DNA of 64,000 bases from positions 2,168,250 to 2,232,249 of the forward strand of contig NZ_KI632512.1 in NCBI RefSeq assembly GCF_000504305.1, in the 5' to 3' direction. The stretch comes from Nitratidesulfovibrio termitidis HI1 (GTDB lineage: Bacteria; Desulfobacterota; Desulfovibrionia; Desulfovibrionales; Desulfovibrionaceae). The notes below the pieces were generated by a model. The model was given only the letters and a program-made list of their open reading frames with translations, had not been told where the DNA came from and did no database searches. This document shows, in pieces, positions 33,483-43,858 of the stretch. Numbering within the stretch: the stretch's first letter is position 1; the number at the start of each line of letters is the position of its first letter. The translations under genes were made by a program, and so were the position numbers.

Positions 33483-34280
33483 CTATGCCTTCAACAGTAA
33501 GTTATGCGCGCGCCCGAAGCAACGCCTTCGCACCAGGTGCAGCACGATAAATGTGGCCAGCGCCGTGGATGCAACGATCATCAGCATGACCACTATCTGG
33601 TAGCGCACGGCGTCCGCCGGGTCTGCCCCGGCCATTATCTGGCCGGTCATCATGCCGGGTATGGACACCAGCCCCACGCCCATCATGGAATTGACGGACG
33701 GAATCATGCCCGCGCGCAACGCTTCGCGAAATATGTCGGCGCTGGCCTCGTCCCTGTCCGCGCCAAGGCACAGGCGCATTTCCACCTCTGCCCGGTGGGC
33801 GCGCAGGTCGGAGAACAGCCGGTCCAGCGCCACGGCCAGCGCGTTCATGGAATTGCCCGCCACCATGCCCCCGATGGGGATGAAGTACTGAGGCTCCCAC
33901 CACGGCTTGGCCCCGATTATCAGCCCCGTGACCACGAAGGTGACCAGAAAGAAGGTCACCTGCACCGCCAGCAGGGTGGGCATGAAGTAGTCCACGCTTT
34001 TCTCGCGCACCCGCCCCTTGACGATGCGCGCCGCGAACCAGGTCATGACCATGTACATGCCCACCACCAGCAACGCCGATTGCAGGCCGAACAAGATGCG
34101 CAGCAGGTAGCCCATGGCGAACAGCTGGGCAAAGGTGCGCAGCGTGCCGATGGCCAGGTCGCGCTCCAGCTTCAGGTGGTGCACCAGCGACAGCCCGCCC
34201 GCCAGCAGCACGAACACCACGGCCACGGCCAGTTGCCACGGCCCGATCTGGATGTAGGCCATGCCCAGCGGATCGTTCAT
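33483..34280 (-). CDS. fetB: FetB-like ABC transporter permease (UPF0014)
   Basis: A 265-residue membrane protein of the UPF0014 / FetB family with about seven hydrophobic segments. Signature parts are RTFAQLFAMGYLLRILF, YFIPIGGMVAGNSMNALAVALDRL, RAEVEMRLCLGADRDEA and MIPSVNSMMGVGLVSIPGMMTGQIMAGADP. In E. coli FetAB is reported as an iron exporter that raises peroxide resistance. Its start overlaps the fetA stop by four bases (ATGA), so the two are translationally coupled. Confidence 0.93.
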   Translation of the reverse strand: MNDPLGMAYIQIGPWQLAVAVVFVLLAGGLSLVHHLKLERDLAIGTLRTFAQLFAMGYLLRILFGLQSALLVVGMYMVMTWFAARIVKGRVREKSVDYFMPTLLAVQVTFFLVTFVVTGLIIGAKPWWEPQYFIPIGGMVAGNSMNALAVALDRLFSDLRAHRAEVEMRLCLGADRDEASADIFREALRAGMIPSVNSMMGVGLVSIPGMMTGQIMAGADPADAVRYQIVVMLMIVASTALATFIVLHLVRRRCFGRAHNLLLKA

Positions 34281-35125
34281 GCGGCACCCCCGGCGGCCAT
34301 TGCGGCGGCATCCGCGTCACCGGGATGACCTACCGCTATTTCGCGCACCCCGCAGTCCTGCACGCGCACGTCGCGCCAGGGGCGGCGCACCGGGCGGTAG
34401 GCCCCGTGGGTAACCATGAGCACGGTCACCCCGTCCTCGTTCAGTTCCTCGGTCAGGGCTTCCACCACCGCACTGCTTTCCGGGTCCAGCGCGCTGGTGG
34501 GTTCGTCCATCAGCAGGGCGGCAGGGCGCAGCAGCATCGTGCGAATGATGCACACCCGCTGGCGCTGCCCCACGCTGAGCGCGGAGGCTGTGGCGTCCAG
34601 CCCCACCCCGGCCAGCCGGAAACGGGCCAGCCACCCGGCCAGTTCCGCGTCGTCCGGCGGGGTCAATTCCTTGTTGGCCGCAAAGGTGAACGGCAGCAAC
34701 AGGTTGTCGCGCACCGTGCCTGCGCCCACCGTGGGGGTCTGCTGCACGAAGCCCAAAGTGCGGCGCAGTTCCGCCGGTGGAATGTCCGCCACCGGTCGGC
34801 CCCCACATCGGACCTGTCCGGCGTCGGCTTCTTCCAGCCGCACGGCAAGCCGCAGCAGGGTGGATTTGCCCGCGCCCGACGGCCCGGTAAGCATCACGAA
34901 ATCGCCGGGGTGCACCGCAAGATTCACGTGGGCAAGGCCGGGGTGACCCTGCTGGGCGGTGGGAGCGGCGGGAACGGCGACGGGCACGACCGCTGACGGC
35001 CCGCCGGACGGCTTGGGTTGCGCGGACGGCGAAGCGGTTCCCGCGCCCGGCCTGGCCGCACCATTCCCCGCAATGCCGGACGCATACGCGAACGACATGT
35101 CATCGAACTGAAGAAGTGGCTGCAT
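34277..35125 (-). CDS. fetA: FetA-like ABC transporter ATP-binding protein
   Basis: A 282-residue ATPase partner of the UPF0014 permease. Walker A is GPSGAGKST (about residue 80), the Q-loop lies in FVQQTPTV, the signature is LSVGQRQRV, Walker B is [12 protein letters not shown], and the switch His is in MVTHG. Between strand 1 and Walker A there is an Ala/Pro-rich insertion of about 40 residues (about 20-60) not usual in FetA. The start at 35125 is 229 bp from the divergent mutL. Confidence 0.9.
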   Translation of the reverse strand: MQPLLQFDDMSFAYASGIAGNGAARPGAGTASPSAQPKPSGGPSAVVPVAVPAAPTAQQGHPGLAHVNLAVHPGDFVMLTGPSGAGKSTLLRLAVRLEEADAGQVRCGGRPVADIPPAELRRTLGFVQQTPTVGAGTVRDNLLLPFTFAANKELTPPDDAELAGWLARFRLAGVGLDATASALSVGQRQRVCIIRTMLLRPAALLMDEPTSALDPESSAVVEALTEELNEDGVTVLMVTHGAYRPVRRPWRDVRVQDCGVREIAVGHPGDADAAAMAAGGAA

Positions 35126-35354
35126 GCCCCCAATCTACCGCCGGGTGCGCCGGGGTGTCATCAACTATCATCCGGGCAAATGCGGGGCATGGCACCGCGC
35201 GGGCTGTCGTCAATGCGCACAGGGACAAAGGCGGGCACAGGCAGGACGAGCACGGGCCGGAACTACTAGCGAGGACAGCCCCCACCCGTCCCCTGCCGCG
35301 CAGGCATCCCCGCCGCCGCTTTACCTTGCCCGCCCGAGTGGCTACAGAGGAACC

Positions 35355-37532
35355 ATGCACACGCACGACCACGACACCGCCCCCTCCCCCGTTTCCGACA
35401 ACGCAACGCACACCCCCTCCGCGCCCGGTGCGCGCCGCCGCATCCAGGTGCTGCCCGCCGACCTGCGCAACCAGATTGCCGCGGGCGAGGTGGTGGAACG
35501 CCCGGCCAGCGTGGTCAAGGAACTGGTGGAAAACAGCCTGGACGCTGGAGCCACCACCGTGGAGGTGACCCTGGACAACGGCGGGCAGTCGCTGATCATG
35601 GTGCGCGACGACGGCACCGGCATCCCGGCGGAAGAACTGGAACTGGCCGTCACCCGCCACGCCACCAGCAAGGTGGCGAACCTCGCCGAACTGGCCCGTA
35701 TCGGCAGCTTCGGCTTCCGGGGCGAGGCGCTGCCCTCCATCGCCTCGGTGTCGCGGTTCCGCATGACCTCCGCCCCGGTGACTGCCGACGGGGGGGACGG
35801 TACCCCCGGAGAGGCCACCTATATCGAAGTGGCGCACGGCCATGTGGTGTCCGCAGGCCCGGCTGCGCTGCACCGGGGCACCATCGTCGAGGTGCGCGAT
35901 CTGTTCGCCAACGTGCCCGCCCGCCTGAAATTCCTGAAAACCCAATCCACCGAACTGAAGCGCGCCCAGGAACTCTTTGCACGGCTGGCCCTGACCCGGC
36001 CCGACGTGGCCTTTACCCTGACCGCAGGCGGACGCGAGGTGCTGCGCTTTCCCGCCGGGCAGACCCTGGCCCGGCGGCTGGCCGTGTTGTGGCCCCCGGC
36101 GGTGGTGGACACCCTGCACCCCTTCGACCGCATGACCGACGGCATCCGGGTGCACGGCCTGACGGCGGACCCGCGCGGCGCGCAGCCCCGACCCGACCGC
36201 ATGCTGCTGTACGTCAATGGCCGCGCCGTCAACGACCGGCTGCTGCTGAAAGCCGTGCGCGAGGCATACAAGGGCCGCCTGCTGGCCCGCGAATACCCCC
36301 AACTGGCGCTGTTTCTGGACATCGACCCGGAAGAGGTGGACGTGAATGTGCACCCGGCCAAGAACGAGGTGCGCTTTCGCGACGAGCGCGCCGTGTTCGT
36401 GGCCGTGCTGCGCGCGCTGGGCGAATCGCTGGACCGCATGCCCGCCATGGGCGCGGGCGATGAATCTGCCAGAGATTACGGCCAGTTCGGGCAATCGTCG
36501 CAGCACCACCCCGTTCTCCCGAATGTTTCCGACCCGGACGCCCCCCGGCGCGAGGCGCGCCCCCTGGGCTTCTGGGGGCAGGCCGACGCTCGCGACGTGA
36601 TCATCGACAAGCGCCAGCGCGAAGACGATCCCTACGCCCCCATGGCTGGCGACAGCACGCATGAGGGCCACGCCGCCCCCGCTCCGCTCGATCCGTTCGG
36701 GCCGTCCGTCTCCGGGACTGTGACGGGTACTGCCCCCGCAGAACCTGCGAATTCCGCGGACCCGCGCATCGACTTCCGCCCCGGCCTGCCCGGCGTGCGG
36801 CGCGACGGCCCGGCACCCGCCTTGCTGGTGGCCGAGGAAGCGGGCCTTGCCGCCTCGCCCGGCCTGCTTGCCGATGGCTCCCGCCCGTTCACCGACCCGG
36901 ACGCCTCCGCCGCGCCGCAATCCCCGCCGGATTTCACGCCGCCGCGCATCATTCCGGAGGACACCCGCGAGGGCGGCGTGCGCATCGGCGAGTACACCTA
37001 CCTCGGCCAGATCGCGGACACCTATCTGGTGCTGCGCCGAGGCCGCGACACCCTGCTGCTGGTGGACCAGCATGCCGCCCACGAATGCGTGCTGCACGAA
37101 CGCATCCGGCGGCGCGGCACGGCGGGCGGCGGCCAGTTTCTGGCCCTGCCCGTGGAACTGCCCCTGCACCCGGCAGAGGCGGAACGGCTGCACGAACTGC
37201 GGCCCGACCTGGAGGCCCTGGGCTTTGCGCTGGAAACCACCGGCGCCACGGTACGCGCCCGCGCCGTGCCCGCCCTGCTGGACCGGTCCGAAGCCGCCGC
37301 CTTCCTGCGCGAGGCCGTGGCCGGGCGCACCAACAGCCTGGATGCGCTGTGGGCCATGATGGCCTGCAAGGGCGCCATCAAGGCCGGGCAGCGCCTGACC
37401 TCCGACGAGGCCGCCGGGCTGGTGGCCCAGTGGCTGGCCACGCCGGGGCGCGATTTCTGCCCGCATGGCCGTCCGGCTGTGCTCACCTTCACCCCCGGCG
37501 AGATGGAGCGGATGTTCAAACGCCGGACGTAG
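35355..37532 (+). CDS. mutL: DNA mismatch repair protein MutL
   Basis: A 725-residue MutL. The GHKL ATPase N-terminus has [44 protein letters not shown] and RHATSKV...[18 protein letters not shown] long variable linker spans about 365-530. The C-terminal domain keeps the endonuclease motif [12 protein letters not shown] and the zinc-site pieces [10 protein letters not shown] and CPHGRPAVL, so this should be a nicking MutL of the type found in bacteria without MutH. The ATG at 35355 has AGAGGA. No mutS is adjacent. Confidence 0.96.
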   Translation: MHTHDHDTAPSPVSDNATHTPSAPGARRRIQVLPADLRNQIAAGEVVERPASVVKELVENSLDAGATTVEVTLDNGGQSLIMVRDDGTGIPAEELELAVTRHATSKVANLAELARIGSFGFRGEALPSIASVSRFRMTSAPVTADGGDGTPGEATYIEVAHGHVVSAGPAALHRGTIVEVRDLFANVPARLKFLKTQSTELKRAQELFARLALTRPDVAFTLTAGGREVLRFPAGQTLARRLAVLWPPAVVDTLHPFDRMTDGIRVHGLTADPRGAQPRPDRMLLYVNGRAVNDRLLLKAVREAYKGRLLAREYPQLALFLDIDPEEVDVNVHPAKNEVRFRDERAVFVAVLRALGESLDRMPAMGAGDESARDYGQFGQSSQHHPVLPNVSDPDAPRREARPLGFWGQADARDVIIDKRQREDDPYAPMAGDSTHEGHAAPAPLDPFGPSVSGTVTGTAPAEPANSADPRIDFRPGLPGVRRDGPAPALLVAEEAGLAASPGLLADGSRPFTDPDASAAPQSPPDFTPPRIIPEDTREGGVRIGEYTYLGQIADTYLVLRRGRDTLLLVDQHAAHECVLHERIRRRGTAGGGQFLALPVELPLHPAEAERLHELRPDLEALGFALETTGATVRARAVPALLDRSEAAAFLREAVAGRTNSLDALWAMMACKGAIKAGQRLTSDEAAGLVAQWLATPGRDFCPHGRPAVLTFTPGEMERMFKRRT

Positions 37533-37769
37533 AGGCTGCGCGTTCCTTCCGCCCCTCCCCCGCCGCGCCCGCCCTTTCCCCCAATTCCACTCAGCCCCTT
37601 TACCCGGCGCCACCGCCGGGGTACTCTGTACAGGATCCCGCCGTGCAGACGCTGGCGCCTTGCCGTTCCGGCCCTGCGCGCGCCCTGAGCCCTTTGCCGC
37701 CGGACACCGCCCGTGTCCGCAACGCCTGCCCGCGCGCCCCTGCCGCGCGGCCGCAAGGAGCCCGGCCCC

Positions 37770-39293
37770 ATGTGTCCACAGCCCCCGCAGCCGCCCCGCT
37801 CCCCCCTGTCTCCCCAGTCGCCGCCGCTCCCCCCGCATGGGCACCCCGCCCGCGTGCTGTCGGTGGAGGACGACCCGGTCATCCGCCAGTCCATCGCCGC
37901 ATGGCTTGCCGATGAAGGCTATGACGTCGTCGAGGCAGAGGACGGTATCGCGGCGCTGCGCGCGGTGCGCGAGCTCCGGCCCGACGTGGTGCTGCTGGAC
38001 CTGGGCATTCCCGGCATTTCCGGCGATGCGGTGCTGGAGCGCATCGCCCAGGAATCGCCCGAGATGCCGGTTGTGGTGGTCTCGGGCCGGGCCGAGATAG
38101 GCGACGCCATCAACGCCTTCAAGCTGGGCGCGTGGGACTATATCACCAAGCCCATCCTGAACATGAACATGCTGGTGCTCACGGTGCGCAACTGCCTGGA
38201 ACGCCGCCGCCTGCGCGAACGGCTGTCGGCCATGGAATCGCGTTACTCCGGACTGGTGCAGGGCCTGCCGGTGGTGGTCTTCAGCCTGGACGACGCGCTG
38301 GAACTCACCTTCGTCAACGAGGCCTGCCGCCCCGTGCTGGGCTGGTCACCGGACGATGCCCTGCTGGAACCCGGCTGGTTCATGGACAACGTGTTCCCCG
38401 AAGACCGCGAACGGGTCCGCGCCGCGTTTTCCGGCGCGTTTTCCGCCAGCACGCCGTTTTCTCTGGAATTTCGCATGATCAACCCGCGCGGGGTACCCCT
38501 GTTCGTGCAGGCGCGCTCCACCGCCGTTGCCTCGCCCGACCTTGCGCGCGGCATGCCCGGTCGCATAGAGGGCGTACTGATCGACCTTTCACGCCGGGTG
38601 TTTCTGGAGCGGCTGCTGGTGCAACGTGAAAAGCTGAACACTCTGGGCGCGCTGGTGGACGAGATTGCTCATGAATTCCGCAACCCGGTCTTTGCGCTGG
38701 CGGGCTTTGCCCGCACCCTGCAACGCAAGTTTCCCGACGCCCACGAGGCGGAAGTGGTGCTTCAAGAGGCCACCCGGCTGGAAGCGCTGATCAACCGGGT
38801 GCAGCAGTACCTGGCCCCCGTGGACATCGTGCCCCGCCCGTGCAGCCTGGCCGCCGTGCTGGACTTTGCGGCGGACCTGCTGCACGCCCCCCTGCTGCGC
38901 AAGGGCGTGGAACTGCGCGTGGAGGCCGAGACGAACCTGCCGCCCATCCAGTCGGACCCGGACCTGCTGGCCCAGATCATCGTGGGCATGGCGGGCCTGG
39001 CCGTGGAGCACGGCGCACCCGGCAGCGAAACCGTACTGCGCTGCCGCGACCTGGGCCGGGGCCAGCTGGTGGAGGTGCACATGCGCACCGAATCGCCCCT
39101 GCCCCACGACGCGGAACTTGCGCTGATGCCCTTCGGCGGCCAACAGGGACCGCAGCCGCTGGCCGTCAGCTACAAGCTGGCCCGCGACCTCAGTTGCCTG
39201 CTGCACGTCCGGCGCGAACCCGATGGCCTGCTGCTGATGCTGGCCGTGCCCGTGAACCCCGACGACGTGGCCGAACTGCTGGCCGAAGAGTAA
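37770..39293 (+). CDS. Receiver-PAS-histidine-kinase-like protein with degenerate ATPase
   Basis: A 507-residue soluble protein. After a Pro-rich start, residues 27-145 are a receiver domain (acidic pair D34/D35, phospho-acceptor D77, S105, K127). A PAS domain (LVQGLPVVVFSLDDALELTFVNEACRPVLG) spans about 160-275. A HisKA helix carries His301 (VDEIAHEFRNPVFALAGFA). The C-terminal HATPase-like part lacks a recognisable N-box Asn (QIIVGMAGLAVEHG) and clear G boxes, so autokinase activity is doubtful. The ATG at 37770 follows AAGGAG. It lies just upstream of the hydrogenase operon; any link is unproven. Confidence 0.82.
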   Translation: MCPQPPQPPRSPLSPQSPPLPPHGHPARVLSVEDDPVIRQSIAAWLADEGYDVVEAEDGIAALRAVRELRPDVVLLDLGIPGISGDAVLERIAQESPEMPVVVVSGRAEIGDAINAFKLGAWDYITKPILNMNMLVLTVRNCLERRRLRERLSAMESRYSGLVQGLPVVVFSLDDALELTFVNEACRPVLGWSPDDALLEPGWFMDNVFPEDRERVRAAFSGAFSASTPFSLEFRMINPRGVPLFVQARSTAVASPDLARGMPGRIEGVLIDLSRRVFLERLLVQREKLNTLGALVDEIAHEFRNPVFALAGFARTLQRKFPDAHEAEVVLQEATRLEALINRVQQYLAPVDIVPRPCSLAAVLDFAADLLHAPLLRKGVELRVEAETNLPPIQSDPDLLAQIIVGMAGLAVEHGAPGSETVLRCRDLGRGQLVEVHMRTESPLPHDAELALMPFGGQQGPQPLAVSYKLARDLSCLLHVRREPDGLLLMLAVPVNPDDVAELLAEE

Positions 39294-39343
39294 GGCCGCT
39301 GTCGCCCGCCCCCATTACGCCCCATCCCCACACCGTGCGCTCC

Positions 39344-39373
39344 AAGGCCCGGCCCCATCAGGTGCCGGGCCTT
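39344..39373 (+). terminator. Intrinsic-type hairpin after the receiver-kinase gene
   Basis: AAGGCCCGGC (39344-39353) and GCCGGGCCTT (39364-39373) form a perfect 10-bp stem with a 10-base loop. The U-tract is weak. Confidence 0.65.
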
Positions 39374-39521
39374 CACTTCAGTCCAGCCTTCACTTCCGGC
39401 GGCCCTGCCACATCCGGTAACACGTTATCCTATTTTGTATCCCATCATGATTATCATTCGCCACCATAGGCATCGCCAATACGTTCAAGCATCCACAACC
39501 CCCATCAGGGAGGCGAACCCG

Positions 39522-39926
39522 ATGCACCGTATCCGATGTCTTGCGGCGGCATTCCTCCTGCTCCTGCTGCCCACGGCGCTGCTGGCGTACGAGGTGCCCA
39601 AGGAGATCATCATCAAACGGCCCGACAAGAACCAGCCCATGGCCGCATGGGTGGTTCCGGTCACCTTTCCGCACGGCAAGCACGCCGTGCTGAATTCCTG
39701 CGATTCGTGCCATCACGAAGAGTCGGACAGGACCCTCGGCCAGTTCCTGCCCTGCACCCAGTGCCACAACAAGCCCACGGTCACGGACACCTCGTCGTTC
39801 TACATGGCTTGGCACAACGACAGCACCCACAGTTGCCTGGGCTGCCACCGCAAGATGCGCGAGGCCGGAAAGATGCCGCCCCTCTCGTGCACCCGTGGCT
39901 GCCACAAGAAGACGGAGGCCCAATGA
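39522..39926 (+). CDS. Cytochrome c3-type tetraheme cytochrome of the hydrogenase operon
   Basis: A 134-residue periplasmic multiheme cytochrome. Residues 1-22 are a Sec signal peptide ([12 protein letters not shown]). Heme sites are C60-D-S-C-H64, C78-T-Q-C-H82, C105-L-G-C-H109 and C123-T-R-G-C-H128. The last has a CX3CH spacing instead of CX2CH or CX4CH. Extra His (51, 54, 65, 98, 103) can be distal ligands. It should take electrons from the [NiFe] hydrogenase encoded next. The ATG at 39522 has AGGGAGG. The upstream AT-rich stretch (TTATCCTATTTTGTATCC, 39424) may be the promoter. The hynB start overlaps its stop by four bases. Confidence 0.92.
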   Translation: MHRIRCLAAAFLLLLLPTALLAYEVPKEIIIKRPDKNQPMAAWVVPVTFPHGKHAVLNSCDSCHHEESDRTLGQFLPCTQCHNKPTVTDTSSFYMAWHNDSTHSCLGCHRKMREAGKMPPLSCTRGCHKKTEAQ

Positions 39927-40891
39927 ACGCTCTCGCCCAATTCGTGGCGCGCCGTGCAGAGGCCGAGGAACGCGGCGTCTCACGGCGCGACTTTCTGAAA
40001 TTCTGCGGCATGGTGGCCGTGGCCATGGGGCTGGATGTCTCCATGGGCGCGCAGATCGCCCGCGCGCTGGAAGGCAAGAAGAAGCCTTCGGTCGTGTACA
40101 TGCACGGCGCGGAATGCACCGGCTGCACCGAAGCACTGTTGCGTCTTGTTGATCCGTACTTCGACGTGCTGATCATGGAAGTGGTCTCGCTGGACTACTG
40201 CGAGACAGTCATGGCCGCCGCCGGGCACGCCGCCCACGCCGCGTTGCAAAAGGCCATGAAGAATCCGGACGGCTATTTCTGCGTCATCGAAGGGGCCATC
40301 CCCACCCGCGACGGCGGGCTGTACGGCCAGGTGGGCGGGCAGACCATGCTTTCGCTGTTCACCGAGGTGGCGGGCAAGGCCAAGGGCGTCATCGCCATAG
40401 GCAGTTGCGCCAGCTACGGGGGCATCCAGGCCGCAGCGCCCAACCCGTCGAAAGCCATCGGGGTGGGGGCGGCGCTGAAGCCGCTGGGCATCGCGCCCAT
40501 CAACCTGCCCGGATGCCCGCCCAACCCCGTGAACTTCGTGGGCACGGTGGTGCACCTGCTGACCAAGGGCCTGCCCGAGCTCGACACCTCGGGCCGCCCC
40601 AAGCTGTTCTACGGCAAGACCGTGCACGACATGTGCGAACGGCGGCCCCACTTCGACAAGGGCGAATTCGCCCTGTCGTTCTCGTCGCAGCAGGCGCGCG
40701 ACGGCTGGTGCCTGCACAAGCTGGGGTGCCGTGGCCCGTGGACGTACAACAACTGTCCAACCGCGCTGTTCAACCAGACCACCTGGCCGGTGCGCTCGGG
40801 CGCGCCCTGCATAGGATGCAGCGAACCCGGATTCTGGGACCAGCTTGCCCCCTTCAACCGCGACGTGCGCGAAAAGGGCGATGACGCCTGA
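39923..40891 (+). CDS. hynB: Periplasmic [NiFe] hydrogenase small subunit
   Basis: A 322-residue small subunit carrying three Fe-S clusters that pass electrons from the active site to cytochrome c3. The Tat signal is [17 protein letters not shown] (RR at 21-22), so the folded heterodimer is exported through it. Cys65 and Cys68 ([10 protein letters not shown]) begin the proximal cluster site, with GSCASYGG and LPGCPPNP completing it. [17 protein letters not shown] and [13 protein letters not shown] belong to the distal and medial clusters. It matches HynB of the second hydrogenase isozyme (cytochrome c3-hynB-hynA order) of Desulfovibrio as I remember it. Confidence 0.96.
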   Translation: MNALAQFVARRAEAEERGVSRRDFLKFCGMVAVAMGLDVSMGAQIARALEGKKKPSVVYMHGAECTGCTEALLRLVDPYFDVLIMEVVSLDYCETVMAAAGHAAHAALQKAMKNPDGYFCVIEGAIPTRDGGLYGQVGGQTMLSLFTEVAGKAKGVIAIGSCASYGGIQAAAPNPSKAIGVGAALKPLGIAPINLPGCPPNPVNFVGTVVHLLTKGLPELDTSGRPKLFYGKTVHDMCERRPHFDKGEFALSFSSQQARDGWCLHKLGCRGPWTYNNCPTALFNQTTWPVRSGAPCIGCSEPGFWDQLAPFNRDVREKGDDA

Positions 40892-40902
40892 GGAGGCATT
40901 TC

Positions 40903-42552
40903 ATGGCTGACAAAGCCTATACCGGCCGCATCGTGGTGGACCCGGTCACCCGCATCGAGGGACACCTGAAGATCGACGTCTCGGTCAAGAACGGGGTGGT
41001 GGACAACGCATGGTCCAGCACCCAGCTGTTCCGGGGCCTGGAAATCATCGTCAAGGGCCGCCCGCCGGAAGACGTGCACAACTACGTGCAGCGCGCCTGC
41101 GGCGTGTGCACCACCACCCACTCGCTGACCAGCATCCGCGCCGTGGAAAACGCCATGGGCTTCAAGGCCCCCCCGGCGGCGGAACTGGTGCGCCACCTGA
41201 TTCTGGCCACGCTCATCGTGCACGACCATCTGGTGCACTTCTACCACCTGCATTCGCTGGACTTCTGCGACGTGGCCAACGCCCTGAAGGCCGACCCCGT
41301 GGCCGCGGCCAAGCTGGCGTCCCAGGTTTCCGGACGCGATGTCGCCCCCGGCGACCTGTTCGTGGTGCACGGCAGGCTGAAGAAATTCGTGGAGGCCGGG
41401 CAACTGGGCTGGCTGGACAACGCCTACTTCCTGGGCGGGCACCCGGCCTACCGCCTGTCGCCGGAAGAAAACCTGGTGCTGGCCGCCAACTACATCGAAG
41501 CGTTGCGCGTGCAGATGAAGATCGCCAGGGCCATGGCCATCTTCGCGGGCAAAAACCCCCATTCGCAGACCATGCGCGTGGGCGGGGTGACCTGCTACGA
41601 GGCCCTGCGGCCCGAACGGCTGGCGGAATTCCGCGCCCTGTACGAGGAATGCCGCACCTTCATCAACCACAACTACCTGGGCGACCTGACCATTCTGGGC
41701 CGCCGCTACCCCGAGGTAGCCGCGTACGGGCGCACCACCAACTACATGGACTTCTCCGACTTCCACGACCCGGAAACCGGCAAGGACCCGTTCTTCCGGG
41801 GCGGGGTGCTGTGGGGGCACGCCATCGGCAAGGCAGAGGACCTGGACCCCGCGCAGATTCAGGAACACCTGTCGCGCGGCTGGTACAAGCCGGGGCCGCC
41901 CGCCCATCCCTATGACGGCGTGACCGACCCGGACTACACCGGCTACGATCCCGACGGCCACTATTCGTGGTCCAAGGCCCCGCGCTACAAGGGCGAGGCC
42001 GTGGAAACCGGGGCGCTGGCCCGCCGCCTTATCGCCTATTCGCGCGGGGAAAAGGAAACCGTCACCCGGCTGGACGCCTGGCTTGCCGCCTGCAAGCTGA
42101 AGCAGGAAAACCTGTTCTCCACCATGGGCCGCACGGCGGCGCGCATGGTGGAAAGCGTCATCCTGATGAACCGCGTGCAGGGCTGGCTGAACGACCTGGA
42201 AGACCGCGCCAAGGCCGGACCCGTGGAAATCTACAAGGAATGGAAGATGCCCGACGAGGCCAAGGGCGTGGGCTTCTGCGCGGTGACGCGCGGGGGGCTT
42301 TCGCACTGGATACGCATAGAAAAGGGCAAGACCGCCAACTACCAGATGGTGGTGCCCAGCACCTGGAACCTTGGCCCGCGCTGCGACAAGGGCAAGCCGT
42401 CCGCAGTGGAGCAATCGCTGATGGGCAACCCGGTGCTGGACCCCGACCGCCCGGTGGAACTGCTGCGCACGGTGCACTCGTTCGACCCGTGCATTGCCTG
42501 TTCCGTGCACGTGCTGCACGCGGGGGGCAAGCGGTCGTTCCGCATCCTGTAG
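40903..42552 (+). CDS. hynA: Periplasmic [NiFe] hydrogenase large subunit
   Basis: A 549-residue large subunit with the Ni-Fe active site. The N-terminal pair is C66/C69 in QRACGVCTTTH, and the C-terminal pair is C530/C533 in DPCIACSVH. The peptide after His536 (VLHAGGKRSFRIL) is the extension removed by the maturation protease after Ni insertion; no such protease gene is near. The ATG at 40903 has TGAGGAGG. With the cytochrome and hynB it forms a three-gene operon for H2 uptake or cycling, closed by a strong terminator. Confidence 0.97.
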   Translation: MADKAYTGRIVVDPVTRIEGHLKIDVSVKNGVVDNAWSSTQLFRGLEIIVKGRPPEDVHNYVQRACGVCTTTHSLTSIRAVENAMGFKAPPAAELVRHLILATLIVHDHLVHFYHLHSLDFCDVANALKADPVAAAKLASQVSGRDVAPGDLFVVHGRLKKFVEAGQLGWLDNAYFLGGHPAYRLSPEENLVLAANYIEALRVQMKIARAMAIFAGKNPHSQTMRVGGVTCYEALRPERLAEFRALYEECRTFINHNYLGDLTILGRRYPEVAAYGRTTNYMDFSDFHDPETGKDPFFRGGVLWGHAIGKAEDLDPAQIQEHLSRGWYKPGPPAHPYDGVTDPDYTGYDPDGHYSWSKAPRYKGEAVETGALARRLIAYSRGEKETVTRLDAWLAACKLKQENLFSTMGRTAARMVESVILMNRVQGWLNDLEDRAKAGPVEIYKEWKMPDEAKGVGFCAVTRGGLSHWIRIEKGKTANYQMVVPSTWNLGPRCDKGKPSAVEQSLMGNPVLDPDRPVELLRTVHSFDPCIACSVHVLHAGGKRSFRIL

Positions 42553-42659
42553 CGGCTGGGACAACCGGAACGACCGGGACAGGGGCGGCAGCGGACGGCC
42601 CGACAATTACGCGGGCAGGCCGGCAGCGCGCCGCCTGAAAAGAACACGACAAACGCACA

Positions 42660-42696
42660 ACGGGGCGGACCGCGCATGGCGCGCGGTCCGCCCCGT
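42660..42696. terminator. Strong bidirectional terminator hynA / hldD
   Basis: ACGGGGCGGACCGCGC (42660-42675) and GCGCGGTCCGCCCCGT (42681-42696) form a perfect 16-bp stem with loop ATGGC. A T-run (CTTCTTTTTT) follows on the plus strand. It separates convergent hynA and hldD. Confidence 0.85.
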
Positions 42697-42733
42697 TTCG
42701 CTGTCTTCTTTTTTGGGGGGAGCTGTCCGGCCC

Positions 42734-43717
42734 TTACGCTTCCGGGCTCAGGTACGGATCGTCGGTGGCCAGGTAGCCGCGCACGTAGTCGTCCACGCCC
42801 TCTTCCAGCGACCGGAAGGGCACGTCGCACCCGGCCCGGCGCAGCTTGTCCATGCTGGCCTGGGTGTAATTCTGGTACTTGCCCGCAAGGTGCGCGGGCA
42901 TGTCCATGTATTCGATGACCGGCTGGCGGTCCATGGACGCGAACACGGCGCGGGCCAGGTCGTTCCAGGTGCGCGAGGCGCCGGTGCCCACGTTGAACAC
43001 GCCGCCCACCTCGGGGTGCTGCAACAGCCACCACATCACGTCCACGCAGTCCTTCACGTACACGAAATCGCGCATCTGGCCGCCGTCGGCGTAGTCCGGG
43101 TGGTTGGAACGGAACAGGGTGATGCGGCCCGCGTTGTTCACGTTGTGGAACGACTTGCAGATGACGCTGCGCATGTCGTCCTTGTGGTATTCGTTGGGGC
43201 CGTACACGTTGAAGAACTTCAGGCTGGCGATGGAATCCAGCAGGCCTTCGCGCCGCGCCCACAGGTCGAACAGCTGCTTGGAGTAGCCGTACATGTTCAG
43301 GGGCTTCAGGCGGGGCATCAGTTCGTCGTCGTCGGAAAAGCCCAGCGCGCCATCGCCGTAGGTGGCGGCGCTGCTGGCGTTGACGAAGCGCGCGCCGGTC
43401 TGCATGGCCAGCGTGCACAGCATGCGGCTGTAGCGAAAGTTGTTTTCCATCAGGAAGTCGGCGTCGCGTTCCGTGGTGGACGAGCACGCCCCCATGTGCA
43501 CGATGGCGTCCACTTCCCACGGCAGGTCGCCGTGCAGGACCATGTCCATGAACCCGTCGCGGTGGATGTAGTCCGCGTAGCGCAGGTTGACGAGGTTCTT
43601 CCACTTTTCCGTGGTGGCCAGGTTGTCCACGATGATGATGTCGTCGATGCCCATGCGGTTCAGCTTCCAGACCATGGCGCTGCCGATGAACCCTGCGCCG
43701 CCGGTGACGATGTACAT
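42734..43717 (-). CDS. hldD: ADP-L-glycero-D-manno-heptose-6-epimerase
   Basis: A 327-residue short-chain epimerase that makes ADP-L-glycero-D-manno-heptose for the LPS core. The Rossmann motif is MYIVTGGAGFIGSAMVWKLN. HMGACSSTTERDAD, NASSAATYGDG and the catalytic YGYSK (MYGYSKQLFD) are present, then FNVYGPNEYHKDDMRSV and RDFVYVKDCVDV. All are typical of HldD/RfaD. The start at 43717 is chosen for its AAAGGAG and the conserved N-terminus; the frame upstream is longer. Confidence 0.96.
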   Translation of the reverse strand: MYIVTGGAGFIGSAMVWKLNRMGIDDIIIVDNLATTEKWKNLVNLRYADYIHRDGFMDMVLHGDLPWEVDAIVHMGACSSTTERDADFLMENNFRYSRMLCTLAMQTGARFVNASSAATYGDGALGFSDDDELMPRLKPLNMYGYSKQLFDLWARREGLLDSIASLKFFNVYGPNEYHKDDMRSVICKSFHNVNNAGRITLFRSNHPDYADGGQMRDFVYVKDCVDVMWWLLQHPEVGGVFNVGTGASRTWNDLARAVFASMDRQPVIEYMDMPAHLAGKYQNYTQASMDKLRRAGCDVPFRSLEEGVDDYVRGYLATDDPYLSPEA

Positions 43718-43858
43718 TTCAGGCTCCTTTGCGAAGGCTGCCCGGCAGATGCGCCGGGCGTGCGGCATGATGCCGCGATGCGGGCCGCAGGGCAAGGGGG
43801 CGACGGGAGGATGGTCGCACTACCGGCACCAGCGTGCCTTGTAACCATGGAGGCGGGT

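Noticed and set aside
39435-39480. Fur-box-like bases (GATTATCATT) upstream of the cytochrome c3 gene
   Set aside because: Only about half of a Fur site is matched and there is no second half with the right spacing.
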